Below are positions 53,681 through 62,136 of a stretch of 64,000 nt of DNA, piece after piece. Position 1 is the stretch's first letter; each line of letters starts with the position of its first letter. Origin of the DNA: Flavobacterium sp. (GTDB taxonomy: Bacteria > Bacteroidota > Bacteroidia > Flavobacteriales > Flavobacteriaceae). Where the stretch lies: assembly GCF_027533505.1 (NCBI RefSeq), contig NZ_JAPZUB010000004.1, positions 45,690-109,689 of the forward strand. Reading direction: 5' to 3'. A program made the translations under genes and the position numbers. The notes under the pieces were generated by a model. That model saw only the letters and a list, made by a program, of their open reading frames with translations, ran no database searches and was not told where the DNA came from.

Positions 53681-53890
53681 TTAATTACAGCCGCATCCAC
53701 CGCCGGTTTTTCCTCCATTGGCACCTGAGCTTCCTTCGCGGTATAATTGGAAGGTGCTTTCGAACTTTTCGGTGGGTTTGGGTGCTAGCGCCATTTCGGC
53801 ATCATTAATTTTTGCTTTTTGGTACTCTTTCACGGTCGAGCAGGAGGTAGCGACGAGGCCGAAAAGACTTGCTATAACGAACTTTTTCAT
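53681..53890 (-). CDS. DUF4266 small lipoprotein with GGGCGCN C-terminus
   Basis: The precursor is only 69 residues. A lipoprotein signal (IASLFGLVATSCSTV, lipobox Cys at 17) leaves a mature peptide of about 53 residues: a helical KEYQKAKINDAEMALAP, then FESTFQLYREGSSGANGG and the tail KTGGGCGCN. DUF4266 proteins share this Gly/Cys-rich end. The segment EGSSGAN resembles the ApbE flavinylation motif (consensus DgxS/TgAT/S), and the tail offers two cysteines in a CxC pattern. Its ATG overlaps the apbE stop (ATGA) and DUF3570 starts 12 nt later. Function is unknown. Confidence 0.88.
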   Translation of the reverse strand: MKKFVIASLFGLVATSCSTVKEYQKAKINDAEMALAPKPTEKFESTFQLYREGSSGANGGKTGGGCGCN

Positions 53891-54807
53891 ACGAGTTTAA
53901 TATTTTTTGAAGTGAATATTTGGTTGTGGTCATCGATGAGGATGCACCCAATAAAAGGCAATTGGTTGATGAAATCGAGTCCAACATCGATTCCCATCAC
54001 AGTCACGGGTGTAGCGAGTGCGTCTGCAATTTCAGCGTTGTCGGCAATGAGCGTGACGCTTTTGATGCCGCTTACGGGGTAACCTGTTTTGGGGTTGATG
54101 GTATGGGAGTAGCGTTTCCCGTTGATGATGACGTACTTTTCATAGTTGCCCGAGGTAGCTACAGCTTTATCGGAGATTTGAAACCCGGCAAAGAGCGCTT
54201 TTTTGGTATTGGGGTCGGCAACGCCAATGGTCCACGGTTGTCCATTTTCTTGCTGTCCCCAAGCGGCTAAGTCTCCTGAGGCGTTTACGATACCGCTCGA
54301 AATGCCTTCTTTTTTCAAGAGCATTCGGGCCCGTTCGGCGGCATATCCTTTGCCAATGCCACCAAAACCAATGCGCATTCCTTTATTTTTTAGCATGACC
54401 GTTTGGTTGGCTTCGTCCAAGAGAATGTTTTTGTAATTGATGAGGGCTACCGACTTTAGGGCTAGTTCAGGATCGGGTAAGTTGGTCATTTGCGTGTCAA
54501 AATTCCAAAACCGTTTGTCAATACTGCCGTAACTTAGGTCAAAAGCCCCTTGGGTAATGGCGGAAAGGTGCTGGCTGCGCGCAATGAGTTGGAAAACCTC
54601 TTCCGGAACTTCCACGGGAGCAATTCCAGCTTGACGATTAATGGCTGCGGTGATGCTTGTTTCTGAAAACGTGGTGAGTAAAGCTTCAATACGTTGAATT
54701 TCGCCAATAGCCAGGTCGAAATAAGGTGTTACTTCGGCTTCCGTTTCTCCCAAAAGCGAAAATTCAAAGTGGTTACCCATTAAACGGGCTGTTTGTTTGA
54801 ATAGCAT
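53887..54807 (-). CDS. apbE: FAD:protein FMN transferase ApbE
   Basis: ApbE moves FMN from FAD onto Thr/Ser of target proteins, or hydrolyses FAD. The 306-residue protein shows MGNHFEFSLLG near the N-terminus, GAFDLSYGSID, the core GFGGIGKGYAAERA, VNASGDLAAWG, VATSGNYEKYVIINGKRYSH, INPKTGYPVSG and the metal-binding ADALATPVTVMG. It lacks the signal peptide and lipobox that many periplasmic ApbE proteins have, so it may act in the cytoplasm. It lies 3 nt after the thioredoxin-like gene and overlaps the DUF4266 start. Confidence 0.92.
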   Translation of the reverse strand: MLFKQTARLMGNHFEFSLLGETEAEVTPYFDLAIGEIQRIEALLTTFSETSITAAINRQAGIAPVEVPEEVFQLIARSQHLSAITQGAFDLSYGSIDKRFWNFDTQMTNLPDPELALKSVALINYKNILLDEANQTVMLKNKGMRIGFGGIGKGYAAERARMLLKKEGISSGIVNASGDLAAWGQQENGQPWTIGVADPNTKKALFAGFQISDKAVATSGNYEKYVIINGKRYSHTINPKTGYPVSGIKSVTLIADNAEIADALATPVTVMGIDVGLDFINQLPFIGCILIDDHNQIFTSKNIKLV

Positions 54808-54810
54808 TGT

Positions 54811-55233
54811 TTATTGTAAGGCTTTGATAAAATCGGCTACGGATTCTTGTGGCAAGCCTTCCCATTTTTTGAGTATTTTTTGCTGGTCATCCAAGACAAG
54901 TATGAGAGGAAAAATGCCTTTGGGATTGAATTGATCGGCTAGCGATTCATTGGCTTTTTCCTGTGCCAAGGGTAATTTGTTTTTTTGTAAGCGTGGGAAA
55001 TCGACTTGGAGTACTACCAAGTTGTTTAGGGCGAAGGCTTGAAATTCAGGGGCCTGAATAAACTTTTTCTTAAATTGTATACAAGGGGCACACCAATCGG
55101 AACCCGAGAAATACAATAAAATTTTATGCGAACCCGCTTGTGCCTTTTGGAGGGCTTCATCCATGGTTTTGACCTCTTGGGCACCCACAGAAATAGTCGC
55201 GAGTACTAATACTAAGCAGCGTAACTTTTTCAT
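54811..55233 (-). CDS. Secreted thioredoxin-like protein
   Basis: The 140-residue product has a signal peptide (LVLVLATISVGAQ) and a thioredoxin fold with the CxxC active site SGSDWCAPCIQFKKKF, then LVVLQVDFPRLQKNK and the cis-Pro region NPKGIFPLILVLD. The WCAPC site and export signal suggest disulfide reduction in the periplasm. As the first gene of the operon it is a natural candidate for handling the cysteines of the DUF4266 lipoprotein (inference). Confidence 0.9.
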   Translation of the reverse strand: MKKLRCLVLVLATISVGAQEVKTMDEALQKAQAGSHKILLYFSGSDWCAPCIQFKKKFIQAPEFQAFALNNLVVLQVDFPRLQKNKLPLAQEKANESLADQFNPKGIFPLILVLDDQQKILKKWEGLPQESVADFIKALQ

Positions 55234-55291
55234 ACATTATAAATTATAGTAAATATAACGTATAAGAAAAGTTTATGGTATAATTGAATTC

Positions 55292-55948
55292 TTAACTTTC
55301 GATTAAGATTAAGTCGCCCGTTTCATGCGTAATGGTTACCAGTCCGTCTTGCGCTACATGATTGCTACTGCCGGTGCGGTAGCCTAGTGTGAGCGAATCC
55401 TCATGTAGGGGATAAAAAAGGTTTTGACTATGAATTCCATGCACCGTACCTATGGGAATAAGAGAGAGCACGGTGTCTTTGGGGTACCATTTTTCAAAAT
55501 GACGGGGGAGAAGGTAGAGTTTGGAATAATCGTCAAAAAAAACAATCTTTAACGCTTCGCGGTAAGCCGCCATGATGGTTACGTTGTGCAGCGTATGGTC
55601 CATGCGGTATCCGGTGGCCCAGACGACATTTACTGCTTTATGGCCCCGCTGAATGAGGTAATCAAACGCCTTTTCTAAGTCGGTTTTATTTTGATCGGGC
55701 GCCGGTATAATTTCGAGTGGGTAGTGTTTTTCTTTAAATGGATAGGGGTCAAAATCCCTGTCAAAGTCGCCCAATAGCACGTCGACTTTTATCCCCAATT
55801 CCACTACACGCTCCATGGCCGAATCCAAAACAATCACCAACGGCTGCCATTCCAAGAGCTGATGGAGTAATTCCATCGAACAGTTAGCCCCATTTGCAAT
55901 AATCAGCGCGGGCTCTTGGTCGTCTCGTACGATGTGGTGGGAGGACAT
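55292..55948 (-). CDS. Thiamine pyrophosphokinase
   Basis: The enzyme makes thiamine pyrophosphate from thiamine and ATP. The 218-residue product has the N-terminal catalytic domain (LIIANGANCSMELL, VDVLLGDFDRDFD, the DQNKTDLEKAFDYLIQ motif, WATGYRMDHTLHN) and the C-terminal thiamine-binding beta domain ending in SNHVAQDGLVTITHETGD. These are the TPK signature motifs. It lies upstream of the thioredoxin operon on the same strand, 58 nt apart. Confidence 0.9.
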   Translation of the reverse strand: MSSHHIVRDDQEPALIIANGANCSMELLHQLLEWQPLVIVLDSAMERVVELGIKVDVLLGDFDRDFDPYPFKEKHYPLEIIPAPDQNKTDLEKAFDYLIQRGHKAVNVVWATGYRMDHTLHNVTIMAAYREALKIVFFDDYSKLYLLPRHFEKWYPKDTVLSLIPIGTVHGIHSQNLFYPLHEDSLTLGYRTGSSNHVAQDGLVTITHETGDLILIES

Positions 55949-55959
55949 GGGGTAGGGAT

Positions 55960-56012
55960 TAGTGATTAGTCCCGAGACTTCGGGGGTGATTCGTGATTCG
56001 TGAACTTCCTTA
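55960..56012. repeat. Heptamer pairs around a CCCGAGACTTCGGG hairpin word
   Basis: GATTAGT at 55957 and 55964, then CCCGAGACTTCGGG (55971-55984), then GATTCGT at 55988 and 55995. The 25 nt 55967-55991 are the exact reverse complement of 47510-47534. Confidence 0.8.
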
Positions 56013-56108
56013 ATTCGTGTTGGCCATTTTAATTCATTAATTACAATGTTAAAAATAGGGAATATTTCAAATGACTTACTCTTTTGTTGTCAAACGTGAT
56101 GTATTATA

Positions 56109-56927
56109 TTATTCCACAATATAATCGCGGTAATCGACTTCCGATAAATGGAAATAGCCTAATGGAAAGTTGGCTTCATTGGTTTGATTGACAATATTCC
56201 CTCGGAGAGTGGCCGGTGGCGTGGCAAATGGGCTACCGTTTTGATTCCCCGCGATGTTCAACAACTGATTCATATAATTGAAGTAGCGTTCGGTGATGCC
56301 TTGCAAACGAAAACGAAGGGGAACGCCTGCTACCAAATCTTCTTGGGTATAGAAGCCAAACATTTGATTTCCCTGAAAGAACTCATCGGAAATAACCCCA
56401 AATTCGGGGATGGCCAACTGTGCATTTTGAACTCCAACGAAGTAAAAATTGTCCTCATTGCCATTGTCTTGGTAGAAAAATTTGACCTGAATTTCTTCGC
56501 CACCAAAGCCTTGCACGGTAGTTTGAGAAACCGAATCAATCTCCGGCGTGGCCAATAGTGGTGCGGTTGCTCGGTACGTTTCGCCATTGTAAATCACCGT
56601 AAGCGTATACACTTCGTTAATCACAGGCACAAAAGTGGTGCAAAGGTATTCGCCCGAGTTGGGAACCACTTCCACAAAAGGAAACACCGTATTACTACTA
56701 TTGGTAATGACTACGGTGGCGCCCGATACGGTGGGAACATCGGGAGCGTAATAGCCCGTAGTAGTGGTGAGTCGTATTTTCTGTTCGTTACCCGGAGTTC
56801 CTTTTTCCCACAAAATTGTTGCATCAACGACCAATTTAGGGGCAGCCGTATCCAGGTCCAACGTAATCGGGTCTTCACAACTCCAACTTAAAAAGGCGAC
56901 CAATAAAAGAGCAATATATTTTTTCAT
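56109..56927 (-). CDS. DUF4249 lipoprotein, TonB-receptor partner
   Basis: The 272-residue product has a lipoprotein signal (LLLVAFLSWSCEDP) followed by the typical DUF4249 opening (ITLDLDTAAPKLVVDATI) and a repeated beta-sandwich (VPTVSGATVVITNSSNTV, YTLTVIYNGETYRATAPL). DUF4249 proteins are surface lipoproteins paired with a TonB-dependent receptor, as here: its start is 4 nt after the receptor stop. They are thought to bind ligand for the receptor. The start at 56927 gives the signal peptide; a longer frame to 56996 overlaps the receptor gene. Confidence 0.88.
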   Translation of the reverse strand: MKKYIALLLVAFLSWSCEDPITLDLDTAAPKLVVDATILWEKGTPGNEQKIRLTTTTGYYAPDVPTVSGATVVITNSSNTVFPFVEVVPNSGEYLCTTFVPVINEVYTLTVIYNGETYRATAPLLATPEIDSVSQTTVQGFGGEEIQVKFFYQDNGNEDNFYFVGVQNAQLAIPEFGVISDEFFQGNQMFGFYTQEDLVAGVPLRFRLQGITERYFNYMNQLLNIAGNQNGSPFATPPATLRGNIVNQTNEANFPLGYFHLSEVDYRDYIVE

Positions 56928-56931
56928 GGGA

Positions 56932-59301
56932 TTAAAATTTAAAATTATAAGTAATCGAGGGCACAATACCAAAAATGGACAAACGCAACGATTCATTCAA
57001 ACCGGTATTTTGATTTTGGCGGAAGGTGATACTGGCAGCATTTCTTCGACTGTACAGGTTGTACACACTAAACACCCATTCTTCTTGCCAACGTTTTCCC
57101 TTCTTTTTGGGCGTAAGAGTGGCTGATACATCCAAGTGGTGATAGAGCGGCAGATTGGCTTCATTGCGCAATCCAAAACTCGGAACGGTAATGCCTTGGT
57201 ATTCGTATTGTCCGTTAGGGAAGGTTACGGGTTGTCCTGATTGAAGCACAAAGTTGGCCCCAAACGTCCATTTCTTACTGTATTTATAGGAGGAAGTAAT
57301 CGCTAAGTTATGTCGTTTATCAAACCCAGAACTATACCATTCCCCATTGTTGATGCCTGTTTCTTGGGGAGTACGCCCCGGAGTACGTTGTTCTGATTTG
57401 GACAAGGTGTAGGAAATCCAACCGGTCCAATCGCCTGTGTTTTTTCGAAATAACACTTCAAGACCATACGATCGCATTTCCCCATTGAGCACTACTTGTT
57501 CGATGGCTTCATTGGCAATCAAATCGGCTCCGTCAATGTAGTCCATACGGTTTTTAACGGTTTTATAAAACGTTTCTACTTCAAGGGAATACGCATCGTT
57601 TTTGAGGTTGGTAAAATACCCTAAAGCGATTTGATCGGCAATTTGGGGTTTGATGTATCGATCGCTCGGTGTCCAAACGTCCAATGGAGTTGGCGAAGCG
57701 GTGTTGGATACCAACTGAAGGTATTGCACCATGCGGTTGTATCCCAACTTTAAAGAAGCGTTGGAGGTCAGTTCATACGACAAGGCCAAACGTGGTTCGA
57801 GGTTGTTGTAATCGGCCATGATCTCATTTCGGCCATAGGAAACGGTTCCAATGGGTGTTGCTTTCTCATAGATTTTCAACTCTTCATCAAAAACAACGGG
57901 TTGGTTATTTTCATATAGATTTAAAGTTGAAGCCCCTAAGCGGTAAAACCAACTGTAGCGAAAACCGTATTCGACATTCAATCGGTCGCTAATTTTTTGC
58001 TCGGCACTCAAATACACTGCGGGTTCAAAAGCATATTTTCGTTCCAGTTGTCTAAAATTAATTCCGGAGTCCTCTCGGGAGGGTTCAATGGTCCCTGGAT
58101 TGAATTCGTAGTAAATACCATTTACCCCATAATACAACTTAATTTTATCATTAACATAATGGCGGAAGTCGTATTTGATGTGGTAGTTTTTGATCCCTGA
58201 TTCCCAGTTGAAACCTACAAAATCCAAATTCAATCCGTAATAATAATCGCTATAAATGAGGGATAAATTCGAGAATAGTTTGTCGGAATACAAATGGTTC
58301 CAACGTAAATTTAAAGTCGAATTACCATAGGTATTTTGGAAACTCTGATTAATGTCAAAAACATCGCGTCCAAAATAGCCTGAAAGGTAAAGGGTGTTGT
58401 TTTTGTTGAACTTGTAATTGAGTTTTGTATTCAAATCATAGAAATACGCCGAATTGGGATTGTCGGCCAATTGTAAAAACAAATGGGCATAGGAAGCCCG
58501 TCCTCCGATAAGAAAGGAGCCTTTGTCTTTTTTCAGAGGTCCCTCGGCCAATAAACGAGAGGAAATCAAACCGATACCTCCGTTGATTTGAAAGTTTTTG
58601 TTGTTTCCTTCTTTTTGATAAATGTCCAACACGGATGCGGCTCTTCCTCCAAAACGCGCAGGGATTCCGCCTTTATATAATTTCAAGTCTTTGATGGCAT
58701 CGGGATTGAATACAGAGAAAAACCCGAACAGGTGCGAGGAGTTGTAAATCGTGGCCTCGTCGAGTAAAATTAGGTTTTGATCGGCACCTCCTCCCCGCAC
58801 ATTAAATCCCGATTGTCCTTCGCCTGCATTGGTCACTCCGGGTAAAAAAAGGAGCGATTTAATAATATCGACTTCCCCAAGCACCACGGGGATTTTTTTT
58901 ATGGTGGCCACCGATAGTTTATTGACGCTAATTTCGGGTTTTCGAATATTTGTTTTGGTTTCTTGGGTAGAAATGACTACTTCGTCCAATAGTTCCCCTT
59001 CTTCTTTCAACTTTACATCCATTTTTCGGTCCTGGTTGAGGTTGATAGGGATGCTTTGGGATTCATATCCCATATAGCTAATGACCAGCGTATATTCACC
59101 TTTGGGAAGTGTGAGGGAGAAAAAACCGTATTCATTGGTCACCGCAAACGACTTGGTACCTTGTACCACGATATTCACTCCAATTAAGGTTTCATTGTTT
59201 TTTTGGTCGGCGATGGTTCCACTGAGGGTAAATTTTTCTTGGGCAGATACCAATGCGGTGAAGCATAAAAAAAGTAAGGTGAATCGAAAAAGTTTAGGCA
59301 T
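56932..59301 (-). CDS. TonB-dependent receptor with carboxypeptidase-regulatory-like N-domain
   Basis: The 789-residue receptor has a signal peptide (TLLFLCFTALVSAQ), a CarboxypepD_reg-like domain (TLSGTIADQKNNETLIGVNI), the linker LLDEVVISTQ, a plug domain (SGFNVRGGGADQNLILLDEA) and a beta-barrel ending in VPSITYNFKF. The plug carries PARFGGRAASVLDIY. With the DUF4249 lipoprotein directly downstream it forms a receptor-lipoprotein pair; the ligand is unknown. Its promoter region is shared with the divergent gene at 59429. Confidence 0.93.
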   Translation of the reverse strand: MPKLFRFTLLFLCFTALVSAQEKFTLSGTIADQKNNETLIGVNIVVQGTKSFAVTNEYGFFSLTLPKGEYTLVISYMGYESQSIPINLNQDRKMDVKLKEEGELLDEVVISTQETKTNIRKPEISVNKLSVATIKKIPVVLGEVDIIKSLLFLPGVTNAGEGQSGFNVRGGGADQNLILLDEATIYNSSHLFGFFSVFNPDAIKDLKLYKGGIPARFGGRAASVLDIYQKEGNNKNFQINGGIGLISSRLLAEGPLKKDKGSFLIGGRASYAHLFLQLADNPNSAYFYDLNTKLNYKFNKNNTLYLSGYFGRDVFDINQSFQNTYGNSTLNLRWNHLYSDKLFSNLSLIYSDYYYGLNLDFVGFNWESGIKNYHIKYDFRHYVNDKIKLYYGVNGIYYEFNPGTIEPSREDSGINFRQLERKYAFEPAVYLSAEQKISDRLNVEYGFRYSWFYRLGASTLNLYENNQPVVFDEELKIYEKATPIGTVSYGRNEIMADYNNLEPRLALSYELTSNASLKLGYNRMVQYLQLVSNTASPTPLDVWTPSDRYIKPQIADQIALGYFTNLKNDAYSLEVETFYKTVKNRMDYIDGADLIANEAIEQVVLNGEMRSYGLEVLFRKNTGDWTGWISYTLSKSEQRTPGRTPQETGINNGEWYSSGFDKRHNLAITSSYKYSKKWTFGANFVLQSGQPVTFPNGQYEYQGITVPSFGLRNEANLPLYHHLDVSATLTPKKKGKRWQEEWVFSVYNLYSRRNAASITFRQNQNTGLNESLRLSIFGIVPSITYNFKF

Positions 59302-59428
59302 GGTCTTTGTTAATTTTTTTGCAAATTTGACGATTCAAAGGACAGGTTGTTACGTGACGAGTGTTAATGTAAGGTTAAACTCGCTGTGGCCCAACAAAAT
59401 CCAAATAATTTTAACCCAAAATTACGAC

Positions 59429-60136
59429 ATGAAATTCCGCCTCTTTCTCGTACTGTTTCTGGTCACCTTCACGGGTTGGTCACAGCTGGAATCGCGTCGT
59501 AAGAAAATCAAAATCAAAGCGGTTCCCGATAAACTAGCGCAAAAAAAAGCAGAGGTCGCGACTACGCCCACCGTGTTGCCTGCATTCAAGTTTGATGCCC
59601 CAAAAGCACGTACTTCCGATGATATTATTATGCAGAGTTTGCCCCAGTTACCCAAAGTGGGGGATACGCCCGACAAACAATATCCCGTGCGCAACCCTGC
59701 AGAATTATATACCGATCAGTTCAATAATAAGTTGAAGGAAGAGGGGGTGAGTCCCGAACTTTTCAATCGCGATATGGACTTGGGGCGGGTCATTGTTTTT
59801 ACCCAAACGATTCACTTGGCTACACGCGATTACGGTTTGATTGATGGCGATAACATTCGGGTGTGGCTCAATGGCGTTTTGGTCAATCCTTCCATAGTAT
59901 TGCGTGACGATTTGCAAGAATTTAGCGTGCAACTCAATCCGGGGATGAATATTATTGAAATTGAAGCCTTAAACTACGGGCAAATTTCACCCAATACCGG
60001 TCAATACGATTTTAAAGATGCCAATGGCGTGCTGTTTTCCCAAAAGTATTGGAACTTGGGGATTGGCTATAAAGCGCGACTGCAAGTGGAGTATGTAGAA
60101 AAAATGGATAAGTCCAAAACGGAACCCCAGAAATAA
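59429..60136 (+). CDS. Secreted hypothetical protein, 235 residues
   Basis: I do not recognise the family with confidence. It has a signal peptide (FRLFLVLFLVTFTGWSQ), a basic stretch (SRRKKIKIKAVPDKLAQKKA), a low-complexity spacer and a C-terminal beta-sandwich-like domain (about 135-225: DLGRVIVFTQTIHLATRDYG, LIDGDNIRVWLNGVLVNPS, GMNIIEIEALNYGQISPNTG). The last part resembles secreted carbohydrate- or lectin-like beta domains. I chose ATG 59429 because it starts the signal peptide; an upstream extension runs antisense through the TonB receptor gene and is rejected. Confidence 0.8.
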   Translation: MKFRLFLVLFLVTFTGWSQLESRRKKIKIKAVPDKLAQKKAEVATTPTVLPAFKFDAPKARTSDDIIMQSLPQLPKVGDTPDKQYPVRNPAELYTDQFNNKLKEEGVSPELFNRDMDLGRVIVFTQTIHLATRDYGLIDGDNIRVWLNGVLVNPSIVLRDDLQEFSVQLNPGMNIIEIEALNYGQISPNTGQYDFKDANGVLFSQKYWNLGIGYKARLQVEYVEKMDKSKTEPQK

Positions 60137-60170
60137 AAAAAGACGGTCACACAATGAACCGTCTTTTTTA
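60134..60170 (+). terminator. Terminator overlapping the end of the secreted-protein gene
   Basis: AAAAGACGGT / ACCGTCTTTT with a 10-nt loop and a T tract. The reverse-strand icd stop is at 60186, so it can act on both strands. Confidence 0.8.
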
Positions 60171-60185
60171 TGGAGCTACATAGCG

Positions 60186-61409
60186 TTAGGCCAATTTACG
60201 GTCGAGATTTTCCTTTAAGGTTTGTAAGAAATCCTCAGTGGTTAGGTAGTCCGCATCAGTAAGCCCTTCAGGTTTAACAAGCATGGCCAAATCTTTCGTC
60301 ATTTTTCCACTTTCTACGGTTTCAATACAAACGGCTTCCAAGGCATGGCAAAAATCGATTAAGGCTTGATTGCCGTCTAATTTTCCGCGGTGTTCCAAAC
60401 CTCGTGTCCATGCAAAGATAGACGCAATAGGATTGGTTGACGTTTTTCTTCCTTGTTGGTGCTGACGGTAATGTCGGGTTACAGTACCATGAGCGGCCTC
60501 AGCTTCTACGGTTTTTCCATCGGGCGTAACGAGTACTGAAGTCATTAATCCTAATGAACCAAATCCTTGCGCTACCGTATCCGACTGTACGTCACCATCG
60601 TAGTTTTTACATGCCCAAACAAATCCACCATTCCATTTCATTGCCGAAGCCACCATATCATCAATCAAGCGGTGTTCGTAAACGATGCCTAGCGCTTCAA
60701 ACTGACTCTTATAATGGTGCTGGTATACTTCTTCGAAAATATCTTTGAAACGACCATCGTATGCTTTTAAAATGGTGTTTTTGGTCGAAAGATACAACGG
60801 CCATTTTTTGGTCAACGCCATTTGAAATGAAGAATGGGCAAAACCATAAATCGATTCGTCGGTGTTGTACATACACATGGCGACACCATCATTTTTAAAA
60901 TTGAACACTTCCCACGAAGTAGTTTGTCCGTTTTCATCGGTAAAGGACATGGTGAGTTTCCCTTTTCCTTTGATTACTTTATCAGTCGCTTTGTACTGAT
61001 CGCCAAATGCGTGGCGGCCAATGACAATCGGTTGGGTCCAACCTTGTACATAACGCGGTACATTTTTCATAATAATCGGCTCACGAAATACGGTTCCGCC
61101 CACAATATTACGAATGGTTCCGTTGGGCGATTTCCACATTTCTTTGAGTTTGAACTCCTCCACACGCGCTTCATCGGGAGTGATGGTCGCGCATTTAATT
61201 CCTACGTTGTACGTTTTAATCGCCTCCGCAGCGTCAATAGTCACTTGGTCATTAGTGGCATCGCGGTGTTCAATGCCCAAGTCGAAATACTTAATATCAA
61301 TATCCAAATAGGGTAATATCAATTGTTCTTTAATAAAACTCCAAATTATGCGAGTCATTTCGTCACCATCCAATTCAACCACCGGATGGGCCACTTTAAT
61401 TTTTGCCAT
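60186..61409 (-). CDS. icd: Isocitrate dehydrogenase, NADP-dependent, eukaryote-like type
   Basis: This TCA-cycle enzyme makes 2-oxoglutarate. The 407-residue product begins [20 protein letters not shown] and has the motifs of the NADP IDH subfamily shared with eukaryotes and many Bacteroidetes: [47 protein letters not shown], the metal site region [16 protein letters not shown] and [14 protein letters not shown]. Length and motifs differ from the E. coli type. The ATG at 61409 is preferred over an upstream one at 61448. Confidence 0.95.
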   Translation of the reverse strand: MAKIKVAHPVVELDGDEMTRIIWSFIKEQLILPYLDIDIKYFDLGIEHRDATNDQVTIDAAEAIKTYNVGIKCATITPDEARVEEFKLKEMWKSPNGTIRNIVGGTVFREPIIMKNVPRYVQGWTQPIVIGRHAFGDQYKATDKVIKGKGKLTMSFTDENGQTTSWEVFNFKNDGVAMCMYNTDESIYGFAHSSFQMALTKKWPLYLSTKNTILKAYDGRFKDIFEEVYQHHYKSQFEALGIVYEHRLIDDMVASAMKWNGGFVWACKNYDGDVQSDTVAQGFGSLGLMTSVLVTPDGKTVEAEAAHGTVTRHYRQHQQGRKTSTNPIASIFAWTRGLEHRGKLDGNQALIDFCHALEAVCIETVESGKMTKDLAMLVKPEGLTDADYLTTEDFLQTLKENLDRKLA

Positions 61410-61574
61410 ATAATCAGTATTAGTTTGTGTAATTAAACAAAATCCCACAAATATATAAAGATGCTAGTGACAATAGGCAGGATTGGGCTTCGAAATCGAT
61501 TGAATTATCAAATTGCTAATTAAACGATTGCAAAAAATAAGATTGTAAATTTTATACGGCTATTTTTTTCAAAA

Positions 61575-61607
61575 AAAAAGTCCCGAAAATAAGATTCGGG
61601 ACTTTTT
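61575..61607 (-). terminator. Terminator after rplS
   Basis: On the reverse strand AAAAAGTCCCGAA / TTCGGGACTTTTT with a 7-nt loop and a T tract. Confidence 0.88.
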
Positions 61608-61626
61608 ATAGTACATTGGGAAACGA

Positions 61627-61977
61627 TTAATAGCGTCTCTCTTTGATTTTTGCTTTTTTACCAGTCAATTCACGGAAGTAGAAGATACGTGCACGACGTA
61701 CTTTACCACGTTGATTTACTTCAATTTTTTGTAAAGCAGGCATGTTCATTGGGAAGATACGCTCTACTCCAACAGCACCTGACATTTTACGGATGGTGAA
61801 TGTTTCTGTAACACCAGCGCCTTTGCGTTGGATTACAACCCCTTTAAAAAACTGGGTTCTTGTTTTTTCACCTTCTTTAATTTCGTAATACACAGTGATC
61901 GTATCACCAGCTCCAAACTCAGGGAAGTCTTTTTTTGCTACGAATTCGTCTTGTACGAATTTTAATAAATCTGCCAT
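61627..61977 (-). CDS. rplS: 50S ribosomal protein L19
   Basis: The 116-residue product starts MADLLKFVQDEFV and has the L19 core GDTITVYYEIKEGEKTRTQFFKG (as GDTITVYYEI and FFKGVVIQRKGAG), SGAVGVERIFPMNMP and KVRRARIFYFRELTGKKA. The start at 61977 is preferred since upstream residues to 62040 run into the promoter box. trmD is upstream on the same strand, a common bacterial pairing. Confidence 0.97.
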   Translation of the reverse strand: MADLLKFVQDEFVAKKDFPEFGAGDTITVYYEIKEGEKTRTQFFKGVVIQRKGAGVTETFTIRKMSGAVGVERIFPMNMPALQKIEVNQRGKVRRARIFYFRELTGKKAKIKERRY

Positions 61978-62048
61978 TGTAACTAACATTAAGTGTTTTC
62001 TCAGAGCAACATTCACGATTCTCGTCAGAGGTTGGTCCAATGCGGGTG

Positions 62049-62056
62049 CAAATGTA
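62049..62056 (-). promoter_or_regulatory. Probable -7 element of rplS
   Basis: Reverse-strand TACATTTG (forward CAAATGTA) lies 71 nt before the rplS ATG, giving rplS its own promoter separate from trmD. Confidence 0.5.
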
Positions 62057-62136
62057 ATTAATTATTTTAAATTAGTAATGAGGAGTCTTAAATTTTTTGC
62101 ACCCCCCTTTTTTTTACTGGCTTTAAAAGTAAATGC

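Noticed and set aside
53668..53690. Possible frameshift between DUF3570 and DUF4266
   Set aside because: Each has its own start and full family ends (GGGCGCN stop; signal peptide), so they are two genes.
59081..59428. N-terminal extension of the secreted protein at 59429
   Set aside because: It lies antisense to the TonB receptor signal and regulatory domain, and would bury the signal peptide at 59429.
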